NCBI GenBank assembly: GCA_041920465.1
Contig: JBHGXW010000024.1
Location: forward strand, 42,575-106,574
Reading direction: 5' to 3'
DNA from: Brevibacillus_H sp041920465
GTDB taxonomy: Bacteria; Bacillota; Bacilli; Brevibacillales; Brevibacillaceae
Length of the DNA stretch: 64,000 bases
In this document: positions 25,624 through 34,335 of the stretch, one piece after another
Layout of the letters: every line of letters begins with the position of its first letter
Position numbering within the stretch: the first letter of the stretch is position 1
Notes under the pieces: model-generated
The model's input: the letters and a program-made list of their open reading frames with translations, nothing else
What the model was told of the DNA's origin: nothing
Database searches by the model: none
Translations under genes and position numbers: made by a program

Positions 25624-26064
25624 TTACATAATGACAAATGGCCGTGGGATGAAAACGCCGTCTGCCATTTGATACAGGCAAAGCGTTGGTTCGGCTTTCT
25701 CCAGCGAGGCAATCCAATAGCCAAGCGTTGGGTAGTGCCATCCGAGCCGGTCAGCGGATGAAGGCACGGCGGGTGTTGTCGGATGGGTGTGGAACACTCC
25801 GATCCACTCCAGACCTTCCGCGCGCATGTCACGCAAGGCGCCGATCAGCGATGGGCCGCTCCAGGCAAAGGTGCGGGAATCTGTATCAGAGAGCGGGGCC
25901 GCAAAATGTTTGGTTACATGGGGACCATGGCCGGCCAACATAGCCGAATATTCTTTTGGCAGCGCCTCTTGCCCCTCGGCGAAGAGGCGTTGCACTACTT
26001 TCCGATCAATCAGCAGTTTGGTATTCTTATTCGCAAAGGGATTACCAATGACGGAAGCAAACAT
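25624..26064 (-). CDS. JAB/MPN (JAMM) domain metalloprotease-like protein
   Basis: A 146-residue protein of the Mov34/MPN/PAD-1 fold. It shows the JAMM zinc motif: a Glu near residue 38 in KEYSAMLAG, HTHP near residues 95-98, and SSAD about six residues later. Bacterial members cleave isopeptide bonds, for example from ubiquitin-like sulfur carriers, or remove C-terminal residues. No ubiquitin-like partner is adjacent; ThiS at 20.7 kb is the nearest. Start ATG 26064 with AAAGGAA upstream; it is divergent from the DUF72 gene. Confidence 0.75.
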   Translation of the reverse strand: MFASVIGNPFANKNTKLLIDRKVVQRLFAEGQEALPKEYSAMLAGHGPHVTKHFAAPLSDTDSRTFAWSGPSLIGALRDMRAEGLEWIGVFHTHPTTPAVPSSADRLGWHYPTLGYWIASLEKAEPTLCLYQMADGVFIPRPFVIM

Positions 26065-26099
26065 CTTGATTTCCTTTCAAACGTGAGGGATTTAGAAAC

Positions 26100-26960
26100 A
26101 TGGATAACCAACATATTTCCATTGGGTTATGCGGCTGGGGAGATCATCATGATCTGTATACACAAGGGGTGCGGACCAAAGACAAGTTGGCGGTGTATGC
26201 CAGCCATTTTCCCATTGTTGAAATTGACAGCTCCTTTTATGCTATCTTACCACAAAAAAACTACGAAACCTGGGTGCGTGAAACACCGGACTCATTCCGA
26301 TTCATTGTAAAGCCTCATCAGGGGATGACCGGACATCAGCGGGGCAGCCAAGAGACGGTAGGGCGGGAAGAACTGTTCCGCCAGTTTGAAGAGAGCATCC
26401 AGCCTCTGGCGGAATCGGGAAAGCTGAAGATGATTCTGTTTCAGTTTCCGCCGTGGTTTGATTGTAAGCGCGAGCATGTTGCCTACATCCGATATTGCGC
26501 TGCCAAACTGTCTGTGTACCCGATAGCCGTCGAATTCCGGCATCGCAGCTGGTTTGACCAACCGTTCCGTGACAAGACTCTCGCTTTTCTCGCGGAAATA
26601 GGGGCCGTACATGTCGTTTGTGACGAGCCGCAAGTAGGGAATGGGTGCGTCCCTATTGTGGTTGCGGCTACCTCCTCCAAGCTAAGCCTTGTCCGTTTTC
26701 ACGGGCGTAATGCCGCGGGGTGGAGAGACCCGGGACAGGGCCAAAATTGGCGGGATGTCCGCTATCTGTACCATTATCAGGAAACAGAGCTTCTGGAATG
26801 GCTGCCGCGCATCAAGCAGTTGGCCGCCCAAACCAGCGAGGTATGCATCTTGTTCAATAACAACTCGGGCGGCCATGCGGCGTCCAATGCCAAGCAGTTT
26901 ATGCGGATGCTTGGCGTGGAGCCGACCGGTCTTCATCCGCGGCAAATTGAATTGTTTTAG
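26100..26960 (+). CDS. yunF: DUF72 family protein (YunF-like)
   Basis: A 286-residue TIM-barrel-type protein of the DUF72/YecE family, whose function is unknown. Typical phrases are IGLCGWGDHHDLY near residue 7, EIDSSFYA near residue 41, FRFIVKPHQGMTGH and FNNNSGGHAASNAKQF near the C-terminus. It begins a block yunF-yunE-yunD-(small gene)-yunC that matches the Bacillus yun cluster in content. Confidence 0.88.
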   Translation: MDNQHISIGLCGWGDHHDLYTQGVRTKDKLAVYASHFPIVEIDSSFYAILPQKNYETWVRETPDSFRFIVKPHQGMTGHQRGSQETVGREELFRQFEESIQPLAESGKLKMILFQFPPWFDCKREHVAYIRYCAAKLSVYPIAVEFRHRSWFDQPFRDKTLAFLAEIGAVHVVCDEPQVGNGCVPIVVAATSSKLSLVRFHGRNAAGWRDPGQGQNWRDVRYLYHYQETELLEWLPRIKQLAAQTSEVCILFNNNSGGHAASNAKQFMRMLGVEPTGLHPRQIELF

Positions 26961-27005
26961 ACAAAAACGAATACTCGCTCTCGGGAGCAGGAAGAGGAAT
27001 TTTTT

Positions 27006-27827
27006 ATGCTCGGATTATCTGTTCTGTTTATCTTGATCGGGTTTCTTGCCGGTGTTGTGGGAAGTTTGGTTGGCATCGGCGGCGGATTGTTTTTTGTCCC
27101 GGCCTTACTCTATTTTGTAAATGTAAACGAGCCGGGTACGATGAGTCCGGCAATGGCTACCGGGACCTCTCTTCTCGTCATCGTGATTACCGCCCTTTCC
27201 TCAACCCTTGCTTTTTTGAAGCAGAAGAAGGTTGACACAGAAACGGCTTGGTTGTTTTTTGTGGGCAGTGCTCCCGGTTCGATTGTCGGCGTATATTTAA
27301 ATAAACTGCTTCACGCGGAATCGTTTTATCTCTTATTCGGGCTTTTTCAGATTTGCATGTTTATTTTGATGTTGGTAAAAGACAAGCTGAAGCCGCGTAA
27401 TATCGCCTGGGATGTAAAGCGTACCATTACCGATTCGGAAGGGATTACCTATGAGTACGGATACAAGCGGTGGGTAGCCATTCTGATTGCCTTCTTCGTC
27501 GGAGTTACTTCTTCCTTGTTCGGAGTGGGCGGAGGAATTTTGATGGTTCCCGCGATGATCGTGTTGTTCCGCTTTCCGCCGCATGTGGCAACGGCAACTT
27601 CCATGTTTGTCATCTTCTTGTCAGCTATTGTGGGCAGTGCGACCAACCTGTTAAACGGACACATTCACTGGCTGTATGCCTTGATGCTGGCCCCGGGAGC
27701 ATGGGCAGGCGGCAAATTTGGGGCAATCATGGCTCAACGGCTTAAAGGCAAAACTCTGGTGCTTCTCTTGCGTGTACTGATTTTGGGAATTGCTGTCGAG
27801 ATGATTTCCAAAGCGATTTGGGCGTAA
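27006..27827 (+). CDS. yunE: TauE/SafE-family sulfite/anion exporter (YunE-like)
   Basis: A 273-residue membrane protein with about eight transmembrane helices. It contains the two repeated family motifs GSLVGIGGGLFFVPAL (near residue 20) and SSLFGVGGGILMVPAM (near residue 170). TauE/SafE proteins move sulfite or organosulfur anions across the membrane. It follows the DUF72 gene by 45 bases. Confidence 0.88.
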   Translation: MLGLSVLFILIGFLAGVVGSLVGIGGGLFFVPALLYFVNVNEPGTMSPAMATGTSLLVIVITALSSTLAFLKQKKVDTETAWLFFVGSAPGSIVGVYLNKLLHAESFYLLFGLFQICMFILMLVKDKLKPRNIAWDVKRTITDSEGITYEYGYKRWVAILIAFFVGVTSSLFGVGGGILMVPAMIVLFRFPPHVATATSMFVIFLSAIVGSATNLLNGHIHWLYALMLAPGAWAGGKFGAIMAQRLKGKTLVLLLRVLILGIAVEMISKAIWA

Positions 27828-27866
27828 AGCTGCCAGAAACAGAGATGATCGAGGGAGGGGATCCTA

Positions 27867-29291
27867 TTGTCTCAGACCTGTACGTTACATATTTTGCACA
27901 CCAATGACATTCACAGCCGCTTCGAGAGAATGGCGCAAATTGCCGGCTGTCTGAAAGAGAAACGCCGATTGTGGGAGTCCCGCGGAGAATATGTCCTAAC
28001 GGTTGATATTGGCGATCATACCGATCGCATGCGGATGAAAACGGAGGCAACGTGGGGGCAATCGAATGTCAAAGTCCTCAATCAAAGCGGCTACCAATAT
28101 GTAACGATCGGCAATAATGAAGGACTTACCTTCCCCAAAGAAGTATTGGACGGATTGTATGACCATGCGGAGTTTACCGTTATCCTCAGCAATCTCTTGG
28201 AAAGATCTTCAGGCAATCCCCCTAAGTGGGCTGTTCCTTATGCGATTCATGACTGTAACGGGGTACGCGTCGCGTTACTTGGTGTGACCGTTCCTTTTAC
28301 AAGCTTCTACCAACAGCTGGGTTGGGATGCCAAGAATCCTCTGCCCATTTTGAAGGAACAAGTGCAGCAGCTCCGATCACAAGTGGATGTGATCGTTGTC
28401 TTGTCTCATCTGGGTTATCCGGCCGACGTTCAAATAGCGGAACAAATTGAAGGAATTGACATGATTCTCGGGGCTCATACCCATCGGTTGCTGCATCATG
28501 GCGAACAGGTTAACAACACGTGGATTGCCCAGGTCGGCATTTTTGGCGAATATGTGGGACATGTATGTCTTGGCTTAAATAAAGGAAAAATCTCGTATGT
28601 TGAGGTAGAAACCTTTCACTCCAGCGACTTTCCCGCCGATCAGGAAGTCGTGGAACTGATCAAAGGGGAGAAAGAGCGAGCCACAGAGATTTTGTCTCAG
28701 GTGATTGCCGAGTTAAAGCAAGAATTACCCATTGATTGGGAAAAGGAAACGGCGTTTGGCTCCTTCCTGGCGGCCAGTATCCGCCTCTGGACTCAGGCTG
28801 AAGTGGGACTGGCCAACGGTGGTTTGCTGCTTCATCCGCTTTCCAAAGGGGAGGTTACGCGGCAAGACTTGCTGGAATGCTTGCCTCATCCGATCAATCC
28901 TTGCCTCGTACATTTGAGTGGTCAGCAACTGCTGCGGGTTTTGGAGCGTTCCGTTCAGCCGGAGATTATACACAAAGAGCTTCGCGGATTTGGGTTTCGC
29001 GGCAAGGTGAATGGCTGGATGGGGATTGACAATGTGCGAATCTTTTATCGAAGCCAACCCGAACCAGTCATTATTCGGGTAGAAATCGGCGGCCAAGAAC
29101 TGGACCCTGAGCGAATCTACAAAGTGGGAACCGTTGACATGTATGTGTTTAACCGGCTGTTTACCGAGATTACGGAAGAAGTTCCCCATCAGTTTTTCCT
29201 GCCGGAAGTGTTGCGGGAGATTCTGGCGGAAACCTTATCAAACGAAGCGCTGATTCAAGCCAGCTTTACCAAACGTTGGATCAGTCTGTAA
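27867..29291 (+). CDS. yunD: 5'-nucleotidase-family metallophosphoesterase (YunD-like)
   Basis: A 474-residue protein with an N-terminal calcineurin-like metallophosphoesterase domain (HTNDIHSRFE at residues 11-20, DIGDHTD, GNNEG, LSHLGYP, GAHTH) and a C-terminal 5'-nucleotidase substrate domain. Like YunD it lacks a signal peptide, so it acts in the cytosol on nucleotide-like phosphoesters. The start is TTG 27867 with GGAGGGGAT immediately upstream. Confidence 0.86.
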   Translation: MSQTCTLHILHTNDIHSRFERMAQIAGCLKEKRRLWESRGEYVLTVDIGDHTDRMRMKTEATWGQSNVKVLNQSGYQYVTIGNNEGLTFPKEVLDGLYDHAEFTVILSNLLERSSGNPPKWAVPYAIHDCNGVRVALLGVTVPFTSFYQQLGWDAKNPLPILKEQVQQLRSQVDVIVVLSHLGYPADVQIAEQIEGIDMILGAHTHRLLHHGEQVNNTWIAQVGIFGEYVGHVCLGLNKGKISYVEVETFHSSDFPADQEVVELIKGEKERATEILSQVIAELKQELPIDWEKETAFGSFLAASIRLWTQAEVGLANGGLLLHPLSKGEVTRQDLLECLPHPINPCLVHLSGQQLLRVLERSVQPEIIHKELRGFGFRGKVNGWMGIDNVRIFYRSQPEPVIIRVEIGGQELDPERIYKVGTVDMYVFNRLFTEITEEVPHQFFLPEVLREILAETLSNEALIQASFTKRWISL

Positions 29292-29360
29292 GAAGGTATT
29301 TGGGCCTCTTTCTTTTGCGAAGTTTGGGAATGATAAAAAGAAAAGCGGCGAGGTGAGTGC

Positions 29361-29600
29361 ATGCGTTTTATTGATGAACTATACGAGTTGTACCGGGGAC
29401 ACTTGACTCGTGACGAAGAGGACATTGTGGCGATTGTGATAGGGATTTTATCTGAACAGTCGAGAGATGACTTGCTCAAGCTGATTGGTGAAATGGATGA
29501 AGAGGAACTGTTTCATATGGTTGCTTACTATATGATTGAAGTGATGAAACGCAAAGTAGCCATGGAGGATGTAGAAGGATCACCCACGGCTGTCCATTAG
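29361..29600 (+). CDS. small acidic protein (DUF6154-like)
   Basis: A 79-residue acidic helical protein beginning MRFIDELYELYRGHLTRDEED. I believe such proteins fall in DUF6154, a small family next to yun genes, but this is from memory. GAGGTGAG precedes ATG 29361. Its position between yunD and yunC suggests co-expression with them. Function unknown. Confidence 0.65.
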   Translation: MRFIDELYELYRGHLTRDEEDIVAIVIGILSEQSRDDLLKLIGEMDEEELFHMVAYYMIEVMKRKVAMEDVEGSPTAVH

Positions 29601-29670
29601 GGGGAAGACTCACACATACTGGCAGGGGGTCATAGGGTAATGAAGAGGAAGCTAAGGGGAGGGATATTTG

Positions 29671-29973
29671 GTGATTGAAGTACAACCGTTGCATTTTGAA
29701 GAAGGGACCGCAGTAGCTGTAACGGTACGCTTACCTAAAACGACATTACTGGCTGTTACAACCGATAAAGGATATATCATGTGCGGCGCTTTAGATATCG
29801 GCTTATTAAACGAAAGGCTGGCAGCCAGGGAGATCATTGCGGGGCGTGCAGTTGGAGTGAAAACGATTGAGGAACTGCTCAACGCTCCCCTCGAATCCGT
29901 TACCGTGACAGCCGAAAAACTTGGGATTGCGGCAGGAATGACCGGCAGAGATGCTGTGAGAAAAATGTTTTAG
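29671..29973 (+). CDS. yunC: DUF1805 family protein (YunC-like)
   Basis: A 101-residue protein of the DUF1805/YunC family. The conserved core GYIMCGALDIGLLNERLAA, then IIAGRAVGVKTIEELL, is clear. Biochemical role unknown. The start is GTG 29671, seven bases after GGGGAGGG; a TTG one codon earlier is a poorer choice. It ends the yun block before a terminator. Confidence 0.88.
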   Translation: MIEVQPLHFEEGTAVAVTVRLPKTTLLAVTTDKGYIMCGALDIGLLNERLAAREIIAGRAVGVKTIEELLNAPLESVTVTAEKLGIAAGMTGRDAVRKMF

Positions 29974-30003
29974 AGCATCCATTTACATGGGTGCTCTTTT
30001 TTT
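29972..30003 (+). terminator. rho-independent terminator
   Basis: AGAGCATCC / GGGTGCTCT nine-pair stem followed by seven T, overlapping the yunC stop. Confidence 0.9.
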
Positions 30004-30082
30004 ACTATGATAGTAAAAGATTTTGAGTTATGTATGTAAATTAGGCAGCGGAGAAGAACTTCCCAGAAAGAGAGTTGAAACC

Positions 30083-31177
30083 ATGCGACTTGTTTCGATT
30101 GCCAATTGCCGGCCTGGAGAGAAATTGGCAAAAAGCATATATTCCAACAACGGTAACACCCTCATCGGACAGGGAGTAATTCTCAACCAGCGGATGATTG
30201 ATCGATTGAAGGATCTTAATATTACGGCAATCTATATTGATGATGAGCAGACCGAAGATATCGTCGTGGAGGATGCCGTAAGCGAGGCAACCCGCAAAGA
30301 AGCGATGAGTGTGATACATAATACGTTTCAAGTATTTCAGGAAGATCCGAAACGCTGGCAGAAACACTTCAATAACAGGCAGCTTGGGAAACAGTTCCGC
30401 CAGGTCATGTCATCCGTGATTGATGAGTTGAAGCAGAATCACTCGGCAATGAACTTGTTGGGGAGTGTTTGCAGCACGGATCACTATGTATTTGCCCATT
30501 CATTCAACGTCACCTTGTACACAACCGCAGTTGGTCTAAGGATCGGGTTAAACGAGAAGGAATTGATGGAAATCGGAATTGGCGCGATGCTGCATGATGT
30601 GGGAAAAGTGGCTGTTCCCCAGGAAATCTTGAGCAAGCCAGGCAAGTTAACGGATGAAGAGTTTGAACAGATCAAAAAGCATACCGAATTTGGTTTTGAG
30701 ATTCTGCGCAAACAAGACGAGATTCCGCTTTTGGCGGCCCATTGTGCGTTCCAGCACCATGAACGGCTCGACGGATCGGGATATCCCCGCAATCTGAAAG
30801 ATCAGGCAATCCATCCTTTTGCCAAGGTTCTCGCAATTGCGGACGTATATGACGCATTGACGACACATCGCGTATATCGGAAAGCGATGCTGCCGCATCA
30901 GGCGATGGAGATTTTGTATACAGGTGTGGACAAGCTGTTTGTAAAGGAGTATGTGGAGACGTTCAGGGACACGATTGCTTTGTATCCGATTGGATTAGGC
31001 GTCACACTGAATACGGGCGAAGAAGGAGTGGTGGTTGATTATAACCGCGGAGCTCCAAGCAGGCCTATTGTCCGTATATTCAAGGACGAGCACGGAAATC
31101 AACTGGACTCGCCATATGAGGTTGACCTGTCCAAGCGATTGAATCTGGTCATTTCAACTTGTGATCTGCTTATCTAA
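30083..31177 (+). CDS. HD-GYP domain phosphodiesterase
   Basis: A 364-residue cytosolic protein with an N-terminal DUF3391-like region and an HD-GYP domain. The catalytic motifs are MLHDVGKVAVP near residue 172, HTEFG near residue 199 and HHERLDGSGYP near residue 225, all intact. These enzymes hydrolyse cyclic di-GMP and so lower the second messenger. The start is ATG 30083 with the weak purine stretch AGAAAGAGAG; the preceding in-frame codons look non-coding. No sensor domain is fused. Confidence 0.85.
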   Translation: MRLVSIANCRPGEKLAKSIYSNNGNTLIGQGVILNQRMIDRLKDLNITAIYIDDEQTEDIVVEDAVSEATRKEAMSVIHNTFQVFQEDPKRWQKHFNNRQLGKQFRQVMSSVIDELKQNHSAMNLLGSVCSTDHYVFAHSFNVTLYTTAVGLRIGLNEKELMEIGIGAMLHDVGKVAVPQEILSKPGKLTDEEFEQIKKHTEFGFEILRKQDEIPLLAAHCAFQHHERLDGSGYPRNLKDQAIHPFAKVLAIADVYDALTTHRVYRKAMLPHQAMEILYTGVDKLFVKEYVETFRDTIALYPIGLGVTLNTGEEGVVVDYNRGAPSRPIVRIFKDEHGNQLDSPYEVDLSKRLNLVISTCDLLI

Positions 31178-31209
31178 AGTTCCAAACATGACAAGCTGGA
31201 AGGATGCGA

Positions 31210-31626
31210 ATGTTGATGGAGATTCGTGAATTTACCCTGCATGATTATGAAGCCGTAATTGATTTGTGGAAAAGAGCAGGATTGGTACTGTCACGTTCTG
31301 ATTCGCTGGAAGGGATTAAGAGCAAATTGGAAAGAGATCCTGATTTGTTTTTGGTGGCAGAGGAAGATCAACGAATCGTAGGAGCAGTAATGGGGTGCTT
31401 TGATGGCAGAAGAGGATGGGTGAATCATTTAGCAATCGATCCCCAATTTCAAGGAAAGCATTTTGGAAAGATCATCATGGAGGAACTTGAAAAGCGTTTA
31501 AAGGAGAAAGGCTGTGAAAAAGTAAATCTCCTCGTTAGGATGGATAACACAAAGGTTCAGGGATTTTATGAACGTCTTGGTTTTAAACAGGATGAGCTAG
31601 TGTTTATGGAAAAGTGGATTAAGTAA
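31210..31626 (+). CDS. GNAT acetyltransferase (YpeA-like)
   Basis: A 138-residue acetyl-CoA-dependent N-acetyltransferase. The acetyl-CoA loop is QFQGKHFGK near residue 85, and the C-terminal LVRMDNTKVQGFYERLGF motif is typical of the YpeA group. The substrate is unknown. Three close ATG codons (31204, 31210, 31216) are possible; 31210 has the best distance from GGAAGG. Confidence 0.82.
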   Translation: MLMEIREFTLHDYEAVIDLWKRAGLVLSRSDSLEGIKSKLERDPDLFLVAEEDQRIVGAVMGCFDGRRGWVNHLAIDPQFQGKHFGKIIMEELEKRLKEKGCEKVNLLVRMDNTKVQGFYERLGFKQDELVFMEKWIK

Positions 31627-31659
31627 AGCTCGCTTCCCACCTCTATAAAACAAAGAAAA

Positions 31660-31700
31660 TGGCGCGTTAAAACTCTTGTCAGTTTACACGCCTTTTTTTA
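31660..31700. terminator. terminator between convergent genes
   Basis: An imperfect stem GGCGCGTTAAAAC / GTTTACACGCC is followed by a long T run. It stops the GNAT transcript and, less clearly, the convergent corA. Confidence 0.75.
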
Positions 31701-32636
31701 TTACAACCATTCTTTCTTCTTGAAGATAATATACATCCCTAAACCGAGCGTTACCATCACGCCGAGCACGATGTAGTAGGCGTATGGAGAATGCAGCTCC
31801 GGCATGTATTCGAAGTTCATACCGTAAATGCCCGTTACGATGGTCAGCGGCATAAAAATGGTGGTCAGCGCCGTGAACACACGCATGGTCTCATTTGCCC
31901 GATTGGCAAGAGCAGCTTGATAAGCTTCCCGCAAGTTACCCATCAAGTCGCGGAATGTGTCGAAGCTCTCCACAATTTTTACGGCATTCTCATGAATATC
32001 TCCGAAGTATTTCTGCAAGTGGTCGTCAATTAGAGCCAGCTCTTTTTTATTCAAGAGAGCGATTAGATCGCGCTGAGGCCCCAGCATTTTCTTGGCGTAC
32101 AAGATCTCGCTTCGCAGTCCGATGATCTCGTTCAGATGAGCTTTCTCCGCTTTGACCAAAATCTTGGCTTCGAGCTGCTCAATCAAGTCCTCAATATGGT
32201 CGATGACTCCGAAGTAATTCTCCACAATTTGATCAATCAAGTGGTATAGCATGAAATCTGCTTTATTGATCTCTTCATCCCGAATGATGTTATCAATCTC
32301 GCTTAATTCCCTTACCGGATATTTGCTGACCGTGACCATATAGTGTTCCCCGATAAAAATGTTGACCTCGCGCAGATGGATGTCCTGATTGGCAAACTCC
32401 ACGCTGTTGATCACGATGAAATAATGATCGTCGTAAATCTCCAGTTTTGGCCGCTGTTCTTCTTCGTCGATACAATCCTCAATAGCCAAATCATGAAATC
32501 CAAAGACTCGCTGAAGCTCGTCCAAATCAAACAAACCGGCATGAATCCAGTAAAAGCCGTATGCCGGGGGCAAGCGCATGTCTTCAATGTCTTCTATTTC
32601 TTTCAGTCGGCCATTTTGCACAAGATGAATTTTCAA
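31701..32636 (-). CDS. corA: CorA magnesium transporter
   Basis: A 311-residue CorA-family channel for Mg2+ (Co2+). A long cytoplasmic N-terminal domain is followed by two C-terminal helices, with the selectivity motif YGMNF near residue 272 and a short positively charged C-terminus (FKKKEWL). The start codon is TTG 32636; GAGGAG lies 12 bases upstream, a long spacing, and no ATG fits. A GC-rich leader of about 115 bases precedes it. Confidence 0.92.
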   Translation of the reverse strand: MKIHLVQNGRLKEIEDIEDMRLPPAYGFYWIHAGLFDLDELQRVFGFHDLAIEDCIDEEEQRPKLEIYDDHYFIVINSVEFANQDIHLREVNIFIGEHYMVTVSKYPVRELSEIDNIIRDEEINKADFMLYHLIDQIVENYFGVIDHIEDLIEQLEAKILVKAEKAHLNEIIGLRSEILYAKKMLGPQRDLIALLNKKELALIDDHLQKYFGDIHENAVKIVESFDTFRDLMGNLREAYQAALANRANETMRVFTALTTIFMPLTIVTGIYGMNFEYMPELHSPYAYYIVLGVMVTLGLGMYIIFKKKEWL

Positions 32637-32766
32637 GATTATGATGCTCTCCTCTCCATGGGGCCAGCCCGGGAATAGGTTAAGGACGCCTCGTTCTGAG
32701 GGTCAACCGGGGGCCCCTCCCGACACAGTATAAGCCTTGGTCAGGTAGGTTTTTCTTAGTATACCA
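32637..32766 (-). promoter_or_regulatory. corA promoter and GC-rich leader
   Basis: On the minus strand an extended -10 element TGG-TATACT (32758-32766) begins a leader of about 115 bases. The leader contains the GC-rich palindrome GGGGCCCC and a bulged hairpin closed by GGTTGAC / GT...AACC. It does not match the M-box magnesium riboswitch as I know it. Confidence 0.4.
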
Positions 32767-32870
32767 TTTTTGGGATCATCGAACACTTGACCTTCACGCT
32801 GCGTCATCCTTCATGCTGGATATAGCAGACAAATCTGAACATCGAAATCAACAAAAGGAGGATGAAACAC

Positions 32871-34199
32871 GTGATCGCAAAGACAAACCGAATGTTATTG
32901 AAAGGCGGTATCGTGATGCAGGGGAGGGACGAAGGGATTCGCTTCGAGCCTCGCGACATCATCATCGAGAATGGAAAAATCGCTGAAATTGGCGGCGATT
33001 TGTCAAACAGATGGAGAGAAGCTTACCACGGTGAGGGGGAAGTGATGTCTGTAAAGGGAAAATGGATATTGCCAGGTTTCGTCAACACCCATAACCATGC
33101 GGGAATGAGCTTGCTTCGCTGCTTCAGTGACGACAAACGCTTAATGGAGTGGTTAAGCAACAAAATACTGCCGGCAGAAGCGAAAATGACGCCAGAAGAT
33201 ATCTATTGGGGCACCCAATTGGCGATGCTGGAAATGGTGAAGTCGGGAACCACAGCCTTTGCCGACATGTACATGGAGATGGATCATGTGGCGCAAGCGG
33301 TTGCGGAAGCGGGGATGCGAGCCTCATTGTGCAGAGGGATGGTATTTCTCGAAGACGACGGCGGCAGAAGAATGAGGGAAGCACTGGAGCTTTATGAAAA
33401 ATGGCATAATCAGGCGGACGGCAGAATTCAGGTAATGCTGGGGCCGCACGCGCCGTATACATGTCCGCCGGAAAGCTTGCGCATGATCGGGCAGCTGGCC
33501 AAAGAAAAGCAAATCCCGATCCATATTCATCTGGCGGAAACAGAAGAGGAATGGAACAAGATGAAGGAGCGGTATCAATGTACACCTACAGAATATTTGG
33601 CTGATTGCGGACTTTTGGACGGCCATCCGATCCTCTTGGCTCATGCCGTTCACTTAAGTGAGGAAGACATACAATTACTGGGCAACATTCAAGGAGGGGT
33701 CGCACACAATCCAGTCAGCAATCTGAAGCTGGGCTGCGGAATTGCCCCGATTGAGTCGATGCTTGAACAAGGGATAACGGTCGGATTGGGGACGGATGGA
33801 GCAGGCAGCGCCTCTTCTCTGGACATGTTTCTCACCATGCAAGCGGCCAGTTGGCTGCAAAAGATTGCCTTCCGTGACCCGACCCGTCTCCATGCACGAA
33901 AGGTTCTCACCATGGCGACGCAGAACGGCGCATCCATCCTTGGCATGGGGGAGACCACGGGTGCTCTGGAAGCGGGCAAAGCAGCCGATTTGATCATAAT
34001 CAATCCTGATACAGCGCACTTGATCCCGCAGCATGATATCGCCAGCCTGCTGGTTTACGCAGCGAAGGGAACAGATGTGGAGAGCGTGATCGTCAACGGC
34101 CGCCTGCTGATGCATCAGCGGGAGATGTTAATCGTAGACGAAGAAAAAATCAAATATGAAGCGTCTGCCCGCGCCAAACGGATTGTGGAAGGGATATAA
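32871..34199 (+). CDS. mtaD: amidohydrolase, MTA/SAH deaminase type
   Basis: A 442-residue metal-dependent amidohydrolase of the ATZ/TRZ group, best match 5'-methylthioadenosine/S-adenosylhomocysteine deaminase. Metal ligands are seen in NTHNHAGM near residue 68 (HxH), HLAETEEE near residue 216, AHAVHLSEEDI and GTDGAGS. AAAGGAGG at 32853-32860 makes GTG 32871 the best start; the ATG at 32862 is too close. It would act in methionine and SAM recycling. Confidence 0.85.
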   Translation: MIAKTNRMLLKGGIVMQGRDEGIRFEPRDIIIENGKIAEIGGDLSNRWREAYHGEGEVMSVKGKWILPGFVNTHNHAGMSLLRCFSDDKRLMEWLSNKILPAEAKMTPEDIYWGTQLAMLEMVKSGTTAFADMYMEMDHVAQAVAEAGMRASLCRGMVFLEDDGGRRMREALELYEKWHNQADGRIQVMLGPHAPYTCPPESLRMIGQLAKEKQIPIHIHLAETEEEWNKMKERYQCTPTEYLADCGLLDGHPILLAHAVHLSEEDIQLLGNIQGGVAHNPVSNLKLGCGIAPIESMLEQGITVGLGTDGAGSASSLDMFLTMQAASWLQKIAFRDPTRLHARKVLTMATQNGASILGMGETTGALEAGKAADLIIINPDTAHLIPQHDIASLLVYAAKGTDVESVIVNGRLLMHQREMLIVDEEKIKYEASARAKRIVEGI

Positions 34200-34335
34200 T
34201 TCCATTTTTTCAGGTCAGATGATAAGATGGATGGGAAAGAGATGCTGAACGAGAAAGACGCATTGAACCTATGATAGCGTGCGTTGCGCGTTGGACTACC
34301 CAAGGGAGATGAAAGAGATGAGAGAGAAGGAAGAG

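Noticed and set aside
32637..32750. M-box magnesium riboswitch before corA
   Set aside because: The conserved M-box blocks are absent from the minus-strand leader.
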